Below are positions 20,101 to 28,982 of a stretch of 64,000 nt of DNA, piece by piece (the stretch's first letter is position 1; every line of letters starts with the position of its first letter). Made by a program: the position numbers and the translations under genes. Location: assembly GCF_016649425.1 (NCBI RefSeq), contig NZ_JADRCR010000002.1, positions 196,575 through 260,574 of the forward strand, read 5' to 3'. The notes under the pieces were generated by a model. It made no database searches, was not told the DNA's origin, and saw nothing but the letters and a program-made list of their open reading frames with translations. This DNA comes from Limnobaculum allomyrinae (GTDB lineage: Bacteria; Pseudomonadota; Gammaproteobacteria; Enterobacterales; Enterobacteriaceae).

Positions 20101-20246
20101 GCACCCGCAATATTGGGGAGCTGAAGGTGGGGGTTGAAGGGCACTTAAACAAAAACCTGAATCTGTGGGGCAACGTTGCTCAGCAGATTGGTGGTGAAGG
20201 CTATAGCGATACTCAGGCAATGATTGGGGTGAAGTATAGTTTTTGA
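17127..20246 (+). CDS. Autotransporter adhesin-type outer-membrane protein (1)
   Basis: A type Va autotransporter of 1039 residues. A signal peptide (MRKQWKKMMPVVLGGSFLYS onward, cut near TAE) is followed by a beta-helix-like passenger rich in Asn, Gly, Thr and Asp to about residue 685, a Pro-Glu-Thr linker (about 686-713), the pertactin-type start of the translocator (IRPETGAYIANLAAANTMF, RLHDRLGE) and a 12-strand barrel ending IGVKYSF with the terminal Phe needed for outer-membrane assembly. The start may be 17127 or the ATG at 17145, which begins exactly at the signal peptide. The translocator is clearly paralogous to that of the gene at 23299; the passengers differ. The passenger's target is unknown. 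Confidence 0.9.
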   Translation: MENNNIMRKQWKKMMPVVLGGSFLYSPLALTAELTDQLYTNSISSITSGSHTVSLGDVTLDASGYTGAFANQRAIINTMNGAVNIGIAQSNILTIKGFNNNSSQQNSTLYAYKRAPTLSGTMTFTGGNIVVSNEVTNSYANVYGLFADNEGQFSFESDGDNKVNLTVLMPQAGLVDTHRHGIALYHSGLDFDGGNFIVKVDGDPGANSIDRRVGIAVSAGSHVDVKADNVLIEANEVALFFPATIGDYPNHPTAYDVVNTAKFDADTIIFRGSQGIMAGLSSNTFRTRNVVEFTGNTLIEAIVRGDETNIFGEIGGGRAIDVMATDITFNSNDTVRIIGENLTPLGIRPGYEHDYLGWIDGYWLRTISLTDGSTLTSNADLSLSSNGGYYNTGLYVWKSQAQFNGKTEITLKNGVDTARGVYVYDGGTGTSKAEFNDDLSISLVNTQASYIAGIEAAAGGKVDVKKGLRLNDNSDIYWSLYSRGADSQIGVNTSATGTVQVEGDIGAMNGGAIDMTLNNLNSYLTAASYTSTSGLTNRGMVNLDISNQAVWNMTGNSSVTSLSLASQGRVNILSPDNNGSFKTLTVHGDYTGGGSLTINTALGGDDSETDKMMVEGNTSGITDLYVNNYNGTGGQTTNGIEVINVAGESNGIFQLAAGHRVVAGAYEYHVAKSGNNWYLVNTIPPVVIPPEPEPTPEPEPTPEPTPEPEPEEGGENINVIRPETGAYIANLAAANTMFTTRLHDRLGETQYTDFLTGENKVTSLWLRQEGGHNRSRTQSGQTKTQTNRYVVQLGGDIAQWSSNGLDRLNLGVMAGYGYSHGNTNAKYSAYRSKNTVDGYALGLYGTWYANQADKSGLYVDSWVQYAWFDNSVKGDGLAEEKYDSKGWLASVETGYSFKLGEADRASYWLQPKAQLTWMGVHADKHYETNGTKVTGNGDNLSTRLGLRAYAQGHSAVDDNTGRVFQPFVEANWLYNSKNVGVTMNDTSDYQAGTRNIGELKVGVEGHLNKNLNLWGNVAQQIGGEGYSDTQAMIGVKYSF

Positions 20247-20278
20247 TTTCCTCTAATTACTCATCGCCGGGTAATCAG

Positions 20279-20319
20279 AAACCCCGCAGGTGTTAACTCC
20301 CTGCGGGGTTTCACTTTTT
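20279..20319 (+). terminator. Terminator after autotransporter 1
   Basis: AAACCCCGCAGG at 20279-20290 pairs perfectly with CCTGCGGGGTTT at 20300-20311 and is followed by a T-rich run, 33 bases past the stop codon. Confidence 0.9.
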
Positions 20320-20356
20320 TAGCTACCCTTAGTGTAATAACCATTAAGGAGCTGCT

Positions 20357-21313
20357 ATGAGTGAGAAAATTCCTGTTGGCATTAGCGCCTGCCTGTTAGG
20401 GGCTAATGTTCGTTTCGATGGCGGACATAAGCGACTCACCTTTGCGGCAGACCAACTGACCCCCTGGGTGCAGTTTGAACCGATCTGTCCGGAAATGGCC
20501 ATTGGTTTACCGGTGCCGCGCCCCGCGCTGCGGCTGGTTAAACAAGATAATGGCGAGATAACTCTGCGCTACAGCGATAAGCGGCAAGGAGACTTAACCA
20601 TTGCTATGTGTGAATTTTCACAGCAGCGCGTGGCTCAACTCTCCCATCTGTGTGGCTACATCGTTTGCGCTAAATCGCCAAGCTGCGGCATGGAGCGTGT
20701 GCGGGTTTATGAACCGGATGAGAACAATAACCGCAAGGCGGGGCGTGGTATCTATACCGATATATTGATGAAAGCCATGCCGTGGCTGCCGGTGGAGGAG
20801 GATGGGCGGTTACAGGATCCGCACATTCGGGAAAATTTTGTGGAGCGTATTTATGCCCTGCATGAACTGAACCAGCTGCGTCAGCAAGGGCTGACTCGCG
20901 GTGCGCTCATGGCCTATCACAGCCGTTACAAATTGCTGTTACTGGCACATTCTCAACCAGATTACCGCGAGCTGGGGCGTTTTGTGGCGGCAATGCATCA
21001 ATGGTCGACGCTGGATGATTTTTTTGTGGAGTACCGTCAGCGGCTGATGGATCTTCTTTCACATCAGGCCACCCGTCGCAATCATACGAATGTTTTGATG
21101 CATGTTCAGGGCTATTTTCGTCCTCATCTTAACCCACGACAGCGCCATGAACTGACCATGTTGATTGAACGTTATCGTCAGGGAACTCAGCCGCTGCTTG
21201 CACCGGTGACATTACTCAAACACTATATGGCAGAGTTTCCGGATGATTATCTGTCCGGACAACGTTATTTCGATCCCTGGCCGGAGGCGCTACGCTTACG
21301 CTACGGGCATTAA
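20357..21313 (+). CDS. DUF523 and DUF1722 (YbgA-like) fusion protein
   Basis: A 318-residue cytoplasmic protein with two known domains of unknown function. DUF523 is N-terminal (PVGISACLLGANVRFDGGHKR, then CPEM, and CAKSPSCGMERVRVY with conserved cysteines). DUF1722/YbgA is C-terminal (HPHL-like region with YHSRYKLLLLAHSQPDYRELG). In E. coli, ybgA encodes only the second domain and sits next to phr, the same neighbourhood as here, since phrB starts 12 bases downstream. AAGGAG lies a few bases before the ATG. Association with photolyase suggests a link to light or DNA-damage responses, but no activity is established that I can cite. Confidence 0.88.
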   Translation: MSEKIPVGISACLLGANVRFDGGHKRLTFAADQLTPWVQFEPICPEMAIGLPVPRPALRLVKQDNGEITLRYSDKRQGDLTIAMCEFSQQRVAQLSHLCGYIVCAKSPSCGMERVRVYEPDENNNRKAGRGIYTDILMKAMPWLPVEEDGRLQDPHIRENFVERIYALHELNQLRQQGLTRGALMAYHSRYKLLLLAHSQPDYRELGRFVAAMHQWSTLDDFFVEYRQRLMDLLSHQATRRNHTNVLMHVQGYFRPHLNPRQRHELTMLIERYRQGTQPLLAPVTLLKHYMAEFPDDYLSGQRYFDPWPEALRLRYGH

Positions 21314-21325
21314 TTCTGGAGAAAT

Positions 21326-22734
21326 ATGGCTTCTCATCTGATGTGGTTTCGCGCAGATTTACGCGTTCACGATAATTTGGCTTTGGCTGCGGCTTGTCGT
21401 TCTGACAACGCGGACGTATTGGCGTTGTTTATTGCGCCGCTAAAACAGTGGCAGCAACATGAAATGGCACCCCGTCAGGCGGCATTTTTACAAAGTCAGC
21501 TTAATGCCCTGCAACAGGCGCTGGCGGAGAGGGGAATTCCTCTTCTGGTTAAGCAGGTGGATGACTTCACCGCCAGCATAGAGGTATTACGCGAGGTGTG
21601 TGACATCCATAATGTGACATCACTGTTCTATAACTATCAGTATGAGTTTAACGAGCGTCAACGTGATGTTACCGTTGAGCAAGCGCTGAGCGATGTTATC
21701 TGTCAGGGTTTTGACGATAGCGTGATGCTGGCTCCGGGTAGCGTTATGACCGGCAATCATGACATGTATAAGGTATTTACGCCGTTTTACGTCGCTTGGG
21801 TGAAGAGCTACCGGAATGCGTAAATCCACCCAAGGTACGTCCGGCCGGTGCATTGACCGGCAAGCTGACACCCATTGAACTGAATTATCCGCAGCAATCG
21901 TTCGATACCACTTGGTTTGCTGCCGATGAGAAAAGTGCACAGGCTCGGTTGCGGCATTTTTGCCAATACGATGTGGCGAATTACGACATGCAGCGCGACT
22001 TTCCTGCGGTTGATGGCACCAGTCGACTTTCTGCCAGTCTGGCGCTGGGAGCACTGTCGCCGCGCCAGTGTCTGCACGCTTTATTGAAAGCTCACCCCGA
22101 TGCACTGGAAGGAAAAACCGGGGCAGTCTGGTTGAGTGAACTGATCTGGCGTGAGTTTTACCGTCATCTGATAACTTACCATCCAAACTTATGTAAACAC
22201 CGTCCCTTTATCGATTGGACTGATAACGTGCAGTGGAATAATGATAGCGCTGCCCTGACTGCCTGGCAGCAGGGAAAGACCGGTTATCCCATTGTTGACG
22301 CGGCGATGCGTCAATTGAATCAAACCGGCTGGATGCATAACCGATTACGAATGATTGTCGCCAGTTTCTTGGTAAAAGATCTGTTGATCAACTGGCGGCA
22401 AGGAGAACGCTATTTCATGTCTCAACTTATTGATGGCGATCTGGCGGCAAATAACGGCGGCTGGCAGTGGGCAGCATCTACCGGCACCGATGCGGCACCC
22501 TATTTTCGTATCTTTAATCCCACCACTCAGGGGGAACGGTTTGATAAACAGGGGGCGTTTATCCGTCAATGGTTGCCTGAATTGACGGATGTTCCGACAA
22601 CAGCGATACATACGCCATGGATATGGGCAGATAAGGCGCAGCGAACCATTGATTATCCGCGTCCGATAGTGGATCACAAACTGGCGCGGAACCAAACTCT
22701 GGCGGCTTATGAAGCGGCAAGAAAGAGAATTTAA
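21326..22734 (+). pseudogene. phrB: Deoxyribodipyrimidine photo-lyase, frameshifted
   Basis: DNA photolyase uses FAD and a folate antenna with light to split cyclobutane pyrimidine dimers. The first 165 codons (21326-21823) encode the N-terminal antenna domain, up to FTPFYVAWVKSYRNA and then a stop. The rest of the protein, including the FAD-binding region (GYPIVDAAMRQLNQTGWMHNR; GDLAANNGGWQWAASTGTD), continues in another frame from about 21796 to 22734. Aligned with E. coli PhrB around AWLKRLREGMPECV, a few residues are missing exactly at the break, and the local sequence TTGGGTGAAG fits a 13-base deletion between direct repeats. The gene is probably inactive unless the break is an assembly error. 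Confidence 0.9.
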
Positions 22735-23298
22735 CAGAATATCTGCGCAATATTGACGGAAATAAGAGGGGGAGGTTGAATAATTCCCCCTACCTCAAAT
22801 GGGGGTGTGTTTTTCATTAATGCAGCAGAGTTTACCTATATAAAGCCTTTTCAGTCTAATCATTAACTGATTTTAAGTTAATTTTAACACGCATATACTG
22901 TTTGATTAATATTCATTTTTGAATAAGCATTAATTATTTGTGGTTATTCTTCATGTCATAAAATGAGTTGTATTAAAATAGTTTTCATATTAACTATATT
23001 ATCTTGTTATTAATCTGGTATGGTAAAGGTTATTAATTTTTAATGCGCATTAACTTTATAATAGCATATATCATAACTAATTGTTTTTATTTAAAAAACA
23101 AAATAAATTTTGATTTTAAAAGAGTTGCTATTGAAAACATTATATTTTTATATAGAATGTTGTTTGGTTATATAACTATTTCTGTCTTTTTATTTACAAC
23201 ATGATTGCTTGTAATTGAATGTTTGATTAACTGTTGTTGATGGTCATTTTTGGGTTTTTAGCAACGCTTTAATTAAATGGATTTTTAATGTATTTGAA
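22735..23298. other. AT-rich intergenic region, no gene seen
   Basis: About 560 bases. A short G/C hairpin occurs near 22767-22791 without a T-run. The remainder is very AT-rich, with no open frame supported. It must hold the promoter of the second autotransporter. Confidence 0.5.
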
Positions 23299-26200
23299 AT
23301 GGATGCCACGATGTCTGTTTATAGCAAATGTTTTCTTCTGATCAGTGCTGTCGTCCCCGCTTCAATTAGCTATTCAGTTAATGCCGCTCCTCCTTATTAT
23401 AATGAATCTGGCACCGCCAGTAGCGGTCTGTGGGACTGGGAAAATAAGGGTAATGTTATTGGCGGCGACGATGGAAATCGCGGTGAGTTAATTCTGCAAG
23501 GTTCCGCCAGCTACAACAATATGTTTTCCGTTGGCTATAACGGCGGCAACGGTGCACTGACGATCAAAGATAATGCTACACACACCGGTGAGACTACTCG
23601 TTTTTATGTAGGGTTTGTCAGCAATACGCAACCGCGAACCGAAGACACGGTCGGTGTTTTGAATCTGATCGGTTCAGGTATTGGGCATATTGATACCTCA
23701 GTATTGAGGATCGGTGATACCTCGGAATATGACAGATATACCGTGCGGGATAAAGCGGTCACAGGGACACTCAATATTCTTGATGGTGCCAGTGTCAATG
23801 TGGGCCCGGTTTCAGGTACGCCTGGAAGTGTTTCCGGTGGCGTGATGTGGGTGGGAAACGGAAACGCAGTGAACACCGGTACCGTTAACGTCAGTGGTGC
23901 AAACAGCAAGCTTTCCCTGATCAATAAGGTTTTTGAGTCGAGTCCTTATGTTGAAGATTATATTGTCAATGGTGATGCCTATTTAGGTTATTACGGCGAT
24001 GCCAATATTAATATTTCTGACGGTGGCTCACTGACTACCGGTCGCATGATCGCCTCATTTGCAAAATACAATGATGTCATCAATAGTGGTGAAAAAACAT
24101 CTACGGTAAACATCAATGTTACCGGCGCAGAGAGTAAATTAGCTATTCAAAGCCTACTGGCACTAGCTTCTAGCGAAGGTGGTGAGGTTTACGGTATCGA
24201 TTTCTACGCTAATATTAAAGGGGTGGGAACAGCCATTTTAACCGTTGAAGACGGTGCGGAAGTTTATTTCGAAGGTAAAGCTTATGCTGATGGATATGGT
24301 TTTCCTGAGAAAACATCCGGGTTATTCCTGGCCAGTGATGCGGGTTCTTCTGCAACGGTTAATCTTAACGCGGGTGGTACCATTTCTATCTCTGACAGCA
24401 ATTTAGCCCCAGAGAAAAATGGCATAGTTGCCGGTGCCGGTGATTATAACTTTAACCTGAATGGTGGAACGCTGCGGGTTAATTCATGTGAGTATTGCGA
24501 CGATAAGCTAACGACCTCAGTTAATATGAATGTGCTGTCTGAGTCGTTTCTGGAAGCGGATACCGCCGATAAACGCATGCTGTTAAACGGTAATCTGGTG
24601 GGTGACGGTGGACTGGTTAAGACCGGTGAAGGAACCGTTATTTTCTCCGGTGAGAATCATTACACGGGGGGAACTCGTGTAGAAGCCGGTGAGCTTCGGG
24701 CAAATTCTGCCGGGGCATTCGTTGATAACACCACCTATATTGTTAACGGTGGTCTGTTAAATCTGAATAACCATGATCTGATTATGTCATCACTGTCGGG
24801 TGCCGGTGGTGTGGTTGATGTCACGCCTGCAAATCTGACGATCAATCAAAATAATGACAGCTACTTTGCCGGTCAGTTTGCCGGTTCAGGTACTATCACC
24901 AAATCAGGAACCGCTCAGTTAGCCCTTAGCGGAGACAGCAGTGGCTATAGCGGTTTGACCACCGTTTCCAGCGGTAATCTTGATTCAACTAACGCGTTGG
25001 GCGGCCAGATCGTGGTTGAGCAAGGCGCGTTGCTTTCTGCCACCGGTTATCTTGGCGAGACCACCGTAACATCGGGCGCTAACATGATGGTGGGAAGCCT
25101 GTATCATGCCAATCAACCTGCTTTATCAACGCTGAATATTGATACTAACCTCAATAATCAGGGAAATGTCTATGTGAGCCGAGCCAATAACAGCGACCCG
25201 TCACTGGTGGGTAATAAACTGGTAGTGAAGGGTAACTATCAGGGCGGTGGCGCACTGCATTTTAATACGGTTGTTGGTGATGATAACTCTGTTACTGACC
25301 ATATGACGGTAACGGGGGATACCTCAGGGGAAACCAAAGTCTATGTAACCAATGTTGGTGGTATGGGGGCTTATACCGAAAAAGGGATTGAACTGATTCA
25401 GGTTACGGGCCAATCCGATGGCGACTTCCAGCAGGGCGGACGTATTACCGCTGGTGGTTATGATTATTTCCTGAACCGTGGCAATAGCGAAAAAGGTGCC
25501 GATGAGAAAAACTGGTATCTGACCAACTATCAGCCAAGCCCAACGCCGACGCCTGAAGAGCCGACCCCTGAACCTGAACCAACTATCAGACCGGAAGCCG
25601 GTGGTTATATCCATAATATCGCTGCTTCTAATATGCTGTTTGTTCACCGTCTGCACGATCGTTTAGGGGAAACCTACTATACCGATGCACTAACGGGTGA
25701 AGAAAAAGTCACCAGTATGTGGATGCGTAATGTGGGCGGTCATACCCGCTCAAGAGACAGCAGCGGCCAGTTAAGAACGCAAACCAATCGCTATATATTA
25801 CATATCGGTGGCGATGTGGCTCAGTGGAGCAGCGATGGTCAGGATCGCTGGCATCTGGGGGTAATGGGCGCTTACGCTAACAGTCACAGTAATACCCGTT
25901 CAGCCGTTACTCATTACGGTGCGGATAGCTCAGTGGATGGCTACAGCCTGGGTGGTTACGCCACCTGGCAGCAGAATAAAGGTGAGAACACCGGCGCCTA
26001 TGTTGATACCTGGGCCTTATACAGCTGGTTTGATAATGAAGTGAAAGGGCATCAACTGGCGACGGAATCCTATAAGTCTAAAGGGGTGACTGCCTCTATC
26101 GAAACCGGCTATACCTTTAAAACCGGTGAATATAAAGACAGCAAAGACGAAACCAATGAATGGTTTGTGCAACCTCAGGCACAAATCGTCTGGATGGGGG

Positions 26201-26583
26201 TTAAAGCCGATTCATTCAAAGAAGCAAACGGCACCCGGATTCACAGCAACGGCGACGGTAATATCCAGACGCGCTTAGGGGTTCGTACTTTTGTTAAAGG
26301 ACATCATCAGTCTGATAAAGGAAAAGGGCGTGAGTTTGAACCATTTATCGAGGCTAACTGGATACACAACACCAAAAAATTCAGTACCGAAATGGGCAAT
26401 AAACGTATCAAACAGGCCGGTACCGATAATATCGGCGAACTTAAACTGGGTGTGGAAGGCCAGATAAACCCTAACTTTAACCTGTGGGGTAATGTTGGCG
26501 TTCAGGTGGGCGACAGTGGATACAGTGATGCTGCCTTTACGCTAGGATTTAAATATAACTTCGGGCAAGCGTCGAAGAGATAG
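23299..26583 (+). CDS. Autotransporter adhesin-type outer-membrane protein (2)
   Basis: A 1094-residue type Va autotransporter. A signal peptide (CFLLISAVVPASISYSVNAA, cut near residue 29) precedes a passenger with repeated autotransporter beta-strand units (GDGGLVKTGEGTVIFSGENH; SGTITKSGTAQLALSGD), a Pro-Glu-Thr linker (about 742-765), the IRPEAGGYIHNIAASNMLF translocator entry and a 12-strand barrel. The barrel is closely related to that of the gene at 17127. The final strand ends LGFKYNF but six more residues (GQASKR) follow, unusual because the terminal Phe normally closes these proteins. The start could also be the ATG at 23311. A terminator follows. Confidence 0.9.
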   Translation: MDATMSVYSKCFLLISAVVPASISYSVNAAPPYYNESGTASSGLWDWENKGNVIGGDDGNRGELILQGSASYNNMFSVGYNGGNGALTIKDNATHTGETTRFYVGFVSNTQPRTEDTVGVLNLIGSGIGHIDTSVLRIGDTSEYDRYTVRDKAVTGTLNILDGASVNVGPVSGTPGSVSGGVMWVGNGNAVNTGTVNVSGANSKLSLINKVFESSPYVEDYIVNGDAYLGYYGDANINISDGGSLTTGRMIASFAKYNDVINSGEKTSTVNINVTGAESKLAIQSLLALASSEGGEVYGIDFYANIKGVGTAILTVEDGAEVYFEGKAYADGYGFPEKTSGLFLASDAGSSATVNLNAGGTISISDSNLAPEKNGIVAGAGDYNFNLNGGTLRVNSCEYCDDKLTTSVNMNVLSESFLEADTADKRMLLNGNLVGDGGLVKTGEGTVIFSGENHYTGGTRVEAGELRANSAGAFVDNTTYIVNGGLLNLNNHDLIMSSLSGAGGVVDVTPANLTINQNNDSYFAGQFAGSGTITKSGTAQLALSGDSSGYSGLTTVSSGNLDSTNALGGQIVVEQGALLSATGYLGETTVTSGANMMVGSLYHANQPALSTLNIDTNLNNQGNVYVSRANNSDPSLVGNKLVVKGNYQGGGALHFNTVVGDDNSVTDHMTVTGDTSGETKVYVTNVGGMGAYTEKGIELIQVTGQSDGDFQQGGRITAGGYDYFLNRGNSEKGADEKNWYLTNYQPSPTPTPEEPTPEPEPTIRPEAGGYIHNIAASNMLFVHRLHDRLGETYYTDALTGEEKVTSMWMRNVGGHTRSRDSSGQLRTQTNRYILHIGGDVAQWSSDGQDRWHLGVMGAYANSHSNTRSAVTHYGADSSVDGYSLGGYATWQQNKGENTGAYVDTWALYSWFDNEVKGHQLATESYKSKGVTASIETGYTFKTGEYKDSKDETNEWFVQPQAQIVWMGVKADSFKEANGTRIHSNGDGNIQTRLGVRTFVKGHHQSDKGKGREFEPFIEANWIHNTKKFSTEMGNKRIKQAGTDNIGELKLGVEGQINPNFNLWGNVGVQVGDSGYSDAAFTLGFKYNFGQASKR

Positions 26584-26610
26584 TCCGGTTGTATTTCCGA
26601 TGTAATACCG

Positions 26611-26641
26611 ATGCCCTGGCGATATGCCGGGGCATTTTTTT
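26611..26641 (+). terminator. Terminator after autotransporter 2
   Basis: ATGCCCTGGC at 26611-26620 pairs with GCCGGGGCAT at 26626-26635 (one G-T pair), loop GATAT, then seven T residues. Confidence 0.9.
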
Positions 26642-26829
26642 ACGCTGAAATGAGAGACAGCTCAAAAACTCACATCACCTGACAGGACATGTCGTCAACG
26701 CGGCCTTTATAGTGAAATTCATCGTGGAGCGCGGTAATTGCGATCGTTAGCTCAAACCGGGAAATAAAATAGTGGTATTTCAATAAACCTACCCGACACC
26801 CATCATGTTATTAAGCCGAGCTTTTAAAT

Positions 26830-27507
26830 ATGAATGAGATAAATTCACCAACCCAGCCGATCCCTCAGCCAATAGTGGCTGAGCAGAAAAACCAGAATAC
26901 GCCTGCTGTACCTGCGGCCGACAGTGATAGCCCGGCAGCGCTGATGGTGCCGGTAGGTATCTCGAACCGGCATGTCCATTTGTCCCGTGAAGATATGGAT
27001 ACGCTGTTTGGCACCGGCTCATCGCTAACCCGTATGAAAGCGGTAAAACAGCCCGGGCAGTTTGCCGCCGAAGAGACGGTGACCCTTAAAGGGCCGAAAA
27101 AAGAGCTTCACCATGTGCGCATTCTTGGCCCGCTGCGTAACGAAACGCAAATTGAGATTTCGGTGGCGGATAGCTTTGTGCTGGGGGTGGACGCACCAAT
27201 TAAAATGTCCGGCGACCTTGCTGACTCCTGTCCGATTGAAATTATTGGCCCTGAAGGCAGGGTGAGTAAATCAGGGGGCGTGATTGTGGCGTGGCGGCAT
27301 ATTCATATCCCTTGTGATATGGCCGTACAGTATGGCCTTACTGATGGTCAGGAAGTCAGCGTGCAAATTGACGGCGAGCGAGCCGGTATTATGCAGCGGG
27401 TAGTGGTGCGGGCGACGGAGACTTCCGCATTAGAGATACACGTTGATGTGGAAGAGGCGAATGCTTACGGACTAAAAAATGATAGTCTGGTTAAGATTGT
27501 GAAATAG
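26830..27507 (+). CDS. Phosphate propanoyltransferase, PduL family
   Basis: Catalyses transfer of an acyl group between CoA and phosphate (propanoyl- or acetyl-CoA to the acyl phosphate). The 225-residue protein follows Salmonella PduL: PVGISNRHVHLS with metal-ligand histidines (H48, H50), QPGQFAAEETVTLKGPK, RILGPLRNETQIEIS, and a second RHIHIP histidine cluster near 157-159. An N-terminal extension of about 38 residues, rich in Pro, Gln and Ala, precedes the catalytic part; in shell-associated PduL proteins such extensions act as encapsulation peptides, but no microcompartment genes lie in this window. No strong ribosome site is seen. It could be a general phosphotransacetylase. Confidence 0.85.
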   Translation: MNEINSPTQPIPQPIVAEQKNQNTPAVPAADSDSPAALMVPVGISNRHVHLSREDMDTLFGTGSSLTRMKAVKQPGQFAAEETVTLKGPKKELHHVRILGPLRNETQIEISVADSFVLGVDAPIKMSGDLADSCPIEIIGPEGRVSKSGGVIVAWRHIHIPCDMAVQYGLTDGQEVSVQIDGERAGIMQRVVVRATETSALEIHVDVEEANAYGLKNDSLVKIVK

Positions 27508-27582
27508 GGTATTGAGTAGGGTTAGCGCTTACTCAGCGGAAGAATATATCTGGCGCCATCAATAAAGGAATATTAGACAGTA

Positions 27583-28095
27583 ATGCTTTTGGCTATTGAC
27601 GTTTATTATATTGATAATTCAGCAAAAACGGTTGGGGTTCTGTTTGATAACTGGCAGGCTGATTCTCCTGCGAAAATTTTAGTGGCTTATAAACATGATG
27701 TTGCGCCTTATCAGTCCGGAGAGTTCTATAAGCGCGAACTTCCCTGCATTACTGATCTGCTTAAACAGGTCGATTTATCGACATTGTCCGCCATTATTGT
27801 GGATGGCTATGTCTGTCTGGACAATCAGGGAAAATCGGGTCTGGGAGACTATCTGTATCAATATATCGATCGGCAGGTTCCGGTAATCGGAGTGGCAAAG
27901 AAAGCATTCAATGAAAATACCAAATATGTCGCAGAGGTTTTTCGTGGCAAAAGCAACAAGCCTCTGTATGTTACCGCGGTGGGTTTGCCATTAGAGAGCG
28001 TGGCGGAAGCGGTTGGCACTATGCACGGCAAGCATCGAATGCCAACGCTACTGACGCTGATGGATCAGCAGACTAAGCTATTTAAGCTGGAGTGA
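27583..28095 (+). CDS. Endonuclease V family protein (short form)
   Basis: Endonuclease V (Nfi) nicks DNA near deaminated bases such as hypoxanthine. This 170-residue protein keeps the core: MLLAIDVYY (Asp6), KHDVAPYQSGEFYKRELP (Glu51), IIVDGYVCLDNQGKSGLGDYL (Asp73) and VPVIGVAKKAF, with late LPLESVAEAVGTMHGKHRMP. E. coli Nfi is about 223 residues and has about 30 more at the N-terminus before the first Asp. The usual DGHGxxHPR segment is changed to DGYVCLDNQGK, so the His normally there is missing and activity may differ. The gene stands alone with its start 75 bases after the pduL-like stop. Confidence 0.75.
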   Translation: MLLAIDVYYIDNSAKTVGVLFDNWQADSPAKILVAYKHDVAPYQSGEFYKRELPCITDLLKQVDLSTLSAIIVDGYVCLDNQGKSGLGDYLYQYIDRQVPVIGVAKKAFNENTKYVAEVFRGKSNKPLYVTAVGLPLESVAEAVGTMHGKHRMPTLLTLMDQQTKLFKLE

Positions 28096-28279
28096 TTGTT
28101 ATTATCTGTGGTAAATAGCCTGGCGCTCTGTTCAGACTGTTTCTTTTCGGTTTGTTTTCAATTTCAATGGTTACTCCGCCGAACTGACCTTTACAGAGTA
28201 TTGCCTGCAAAGGTCGTTCTTTGATTAACGCGTTTCGGGTGCCAATATTGAATTACCCGATAGACTACCTGGCTGATAA

Positions 28280-28462
28280 TCAGACAGCTCCCTCTGCGTT
28301 ATCAAGCGCCTGAAACAGCGCCTCCATCTTCTCATGCAGAATAAACTGCAATGACTCCTTTACCGCTGCCTCATTGATTTTGAGTACCGCAGTAGCCAGA
28401 GTCAGGCACTGCTCCGCCAGCTCCAGCGGATCGCCGGGGGTTGAGTCGATAAGATTAAGCAT
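28280..28462 (-). CDS. Small acidic protein of unknown function
   Basis: A 60-residue protein (MLNLIDSTPGDPLELAEQ...) that is mostly helical by composition and acidic. A GGGGGGATT-type ribosome site lies just before the ATG at 28462, which supports a real gene; the frame upstream to 28510 has no such signal. It loosely recalls the short DUF3077-like proteins of gammaproteobacteria (PGDPLELA and alternating hydrophobic helix), but I would not assign it. No operon partner. Confidence 0.5.
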   Translation of the reverse strand: MLNLIDSTPGDPLELAEQCLTLATAVLKINEAAVKESLQFILHEKMEALFQALDNAEGAV

Positions 28463-28982
28463 GATAATCCCCCCCAAATTGTCAGGCAACTTGCTGAAAC
28501 AGGGGATCATTTTTTCGATCCGGATCTGAAAATGGATCCCGGGTGATATATAAAATTGGGGCGAGTTTGGGTATGCTTCACGACAGCCATGATGTTACCT
28601 TCTATAACGTTGTGGTCAGAGACCCCGTTAGTGTTAGCGCACTGCGGGGTTTCGCTTTTTTAATTACCCGCAAAATTACGGGTAATCACCACACGGTATA
28701 TTTGTACAGAGAAAGGGTCAATGGAGGAGGGAGGGGATATTTGGATTTGTCGGGGAGGATCGCAAAAGTTTGCAAGTGGAATGTAAAAGTGGGGATATGT
28801 TTACCTGACGGTGCCAGAGTTTGTTTTCTATATTTTATTTAACGTATTGATATTTAATTGAACGCTATCGACGTGTCAGTGATTAATGAATCAGATAAAT
28901 AAGGCTATTCGTGGTGGCTAAATAATCAATCTGAATAATTCAGGTAGTATTACAGCAAAACCGACACAGAGGAGATAACCTT
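28463..28982. other. Intergenic region with a terminator-like hairpin
   Basis: About 520 bases. A hairpin (ACCCCG at 28622-28627 with CGGGGT at 28645-28650) followed by T-runs resembles the terminator at 20279, although no rightward gene ends directly before it. The open frame 28543-28842 runs across this hairpin and lacks a ribosome site, so I do not accept it. From about 28920 the sequence grades into the type I restriction fossil. Confidence 0.5.

Noticed and set aside
21620-22186. 188-codon frame antisense to phrB
   Set aside because: It spans the frameshift of a recognisable gene and has no similarity or ribosome site.
28543-28842. Open frame of 99 codons, plus strand
   Set aside because: It crosses a terminator-like hairpin, has no ribosome site and no recognisable motif.
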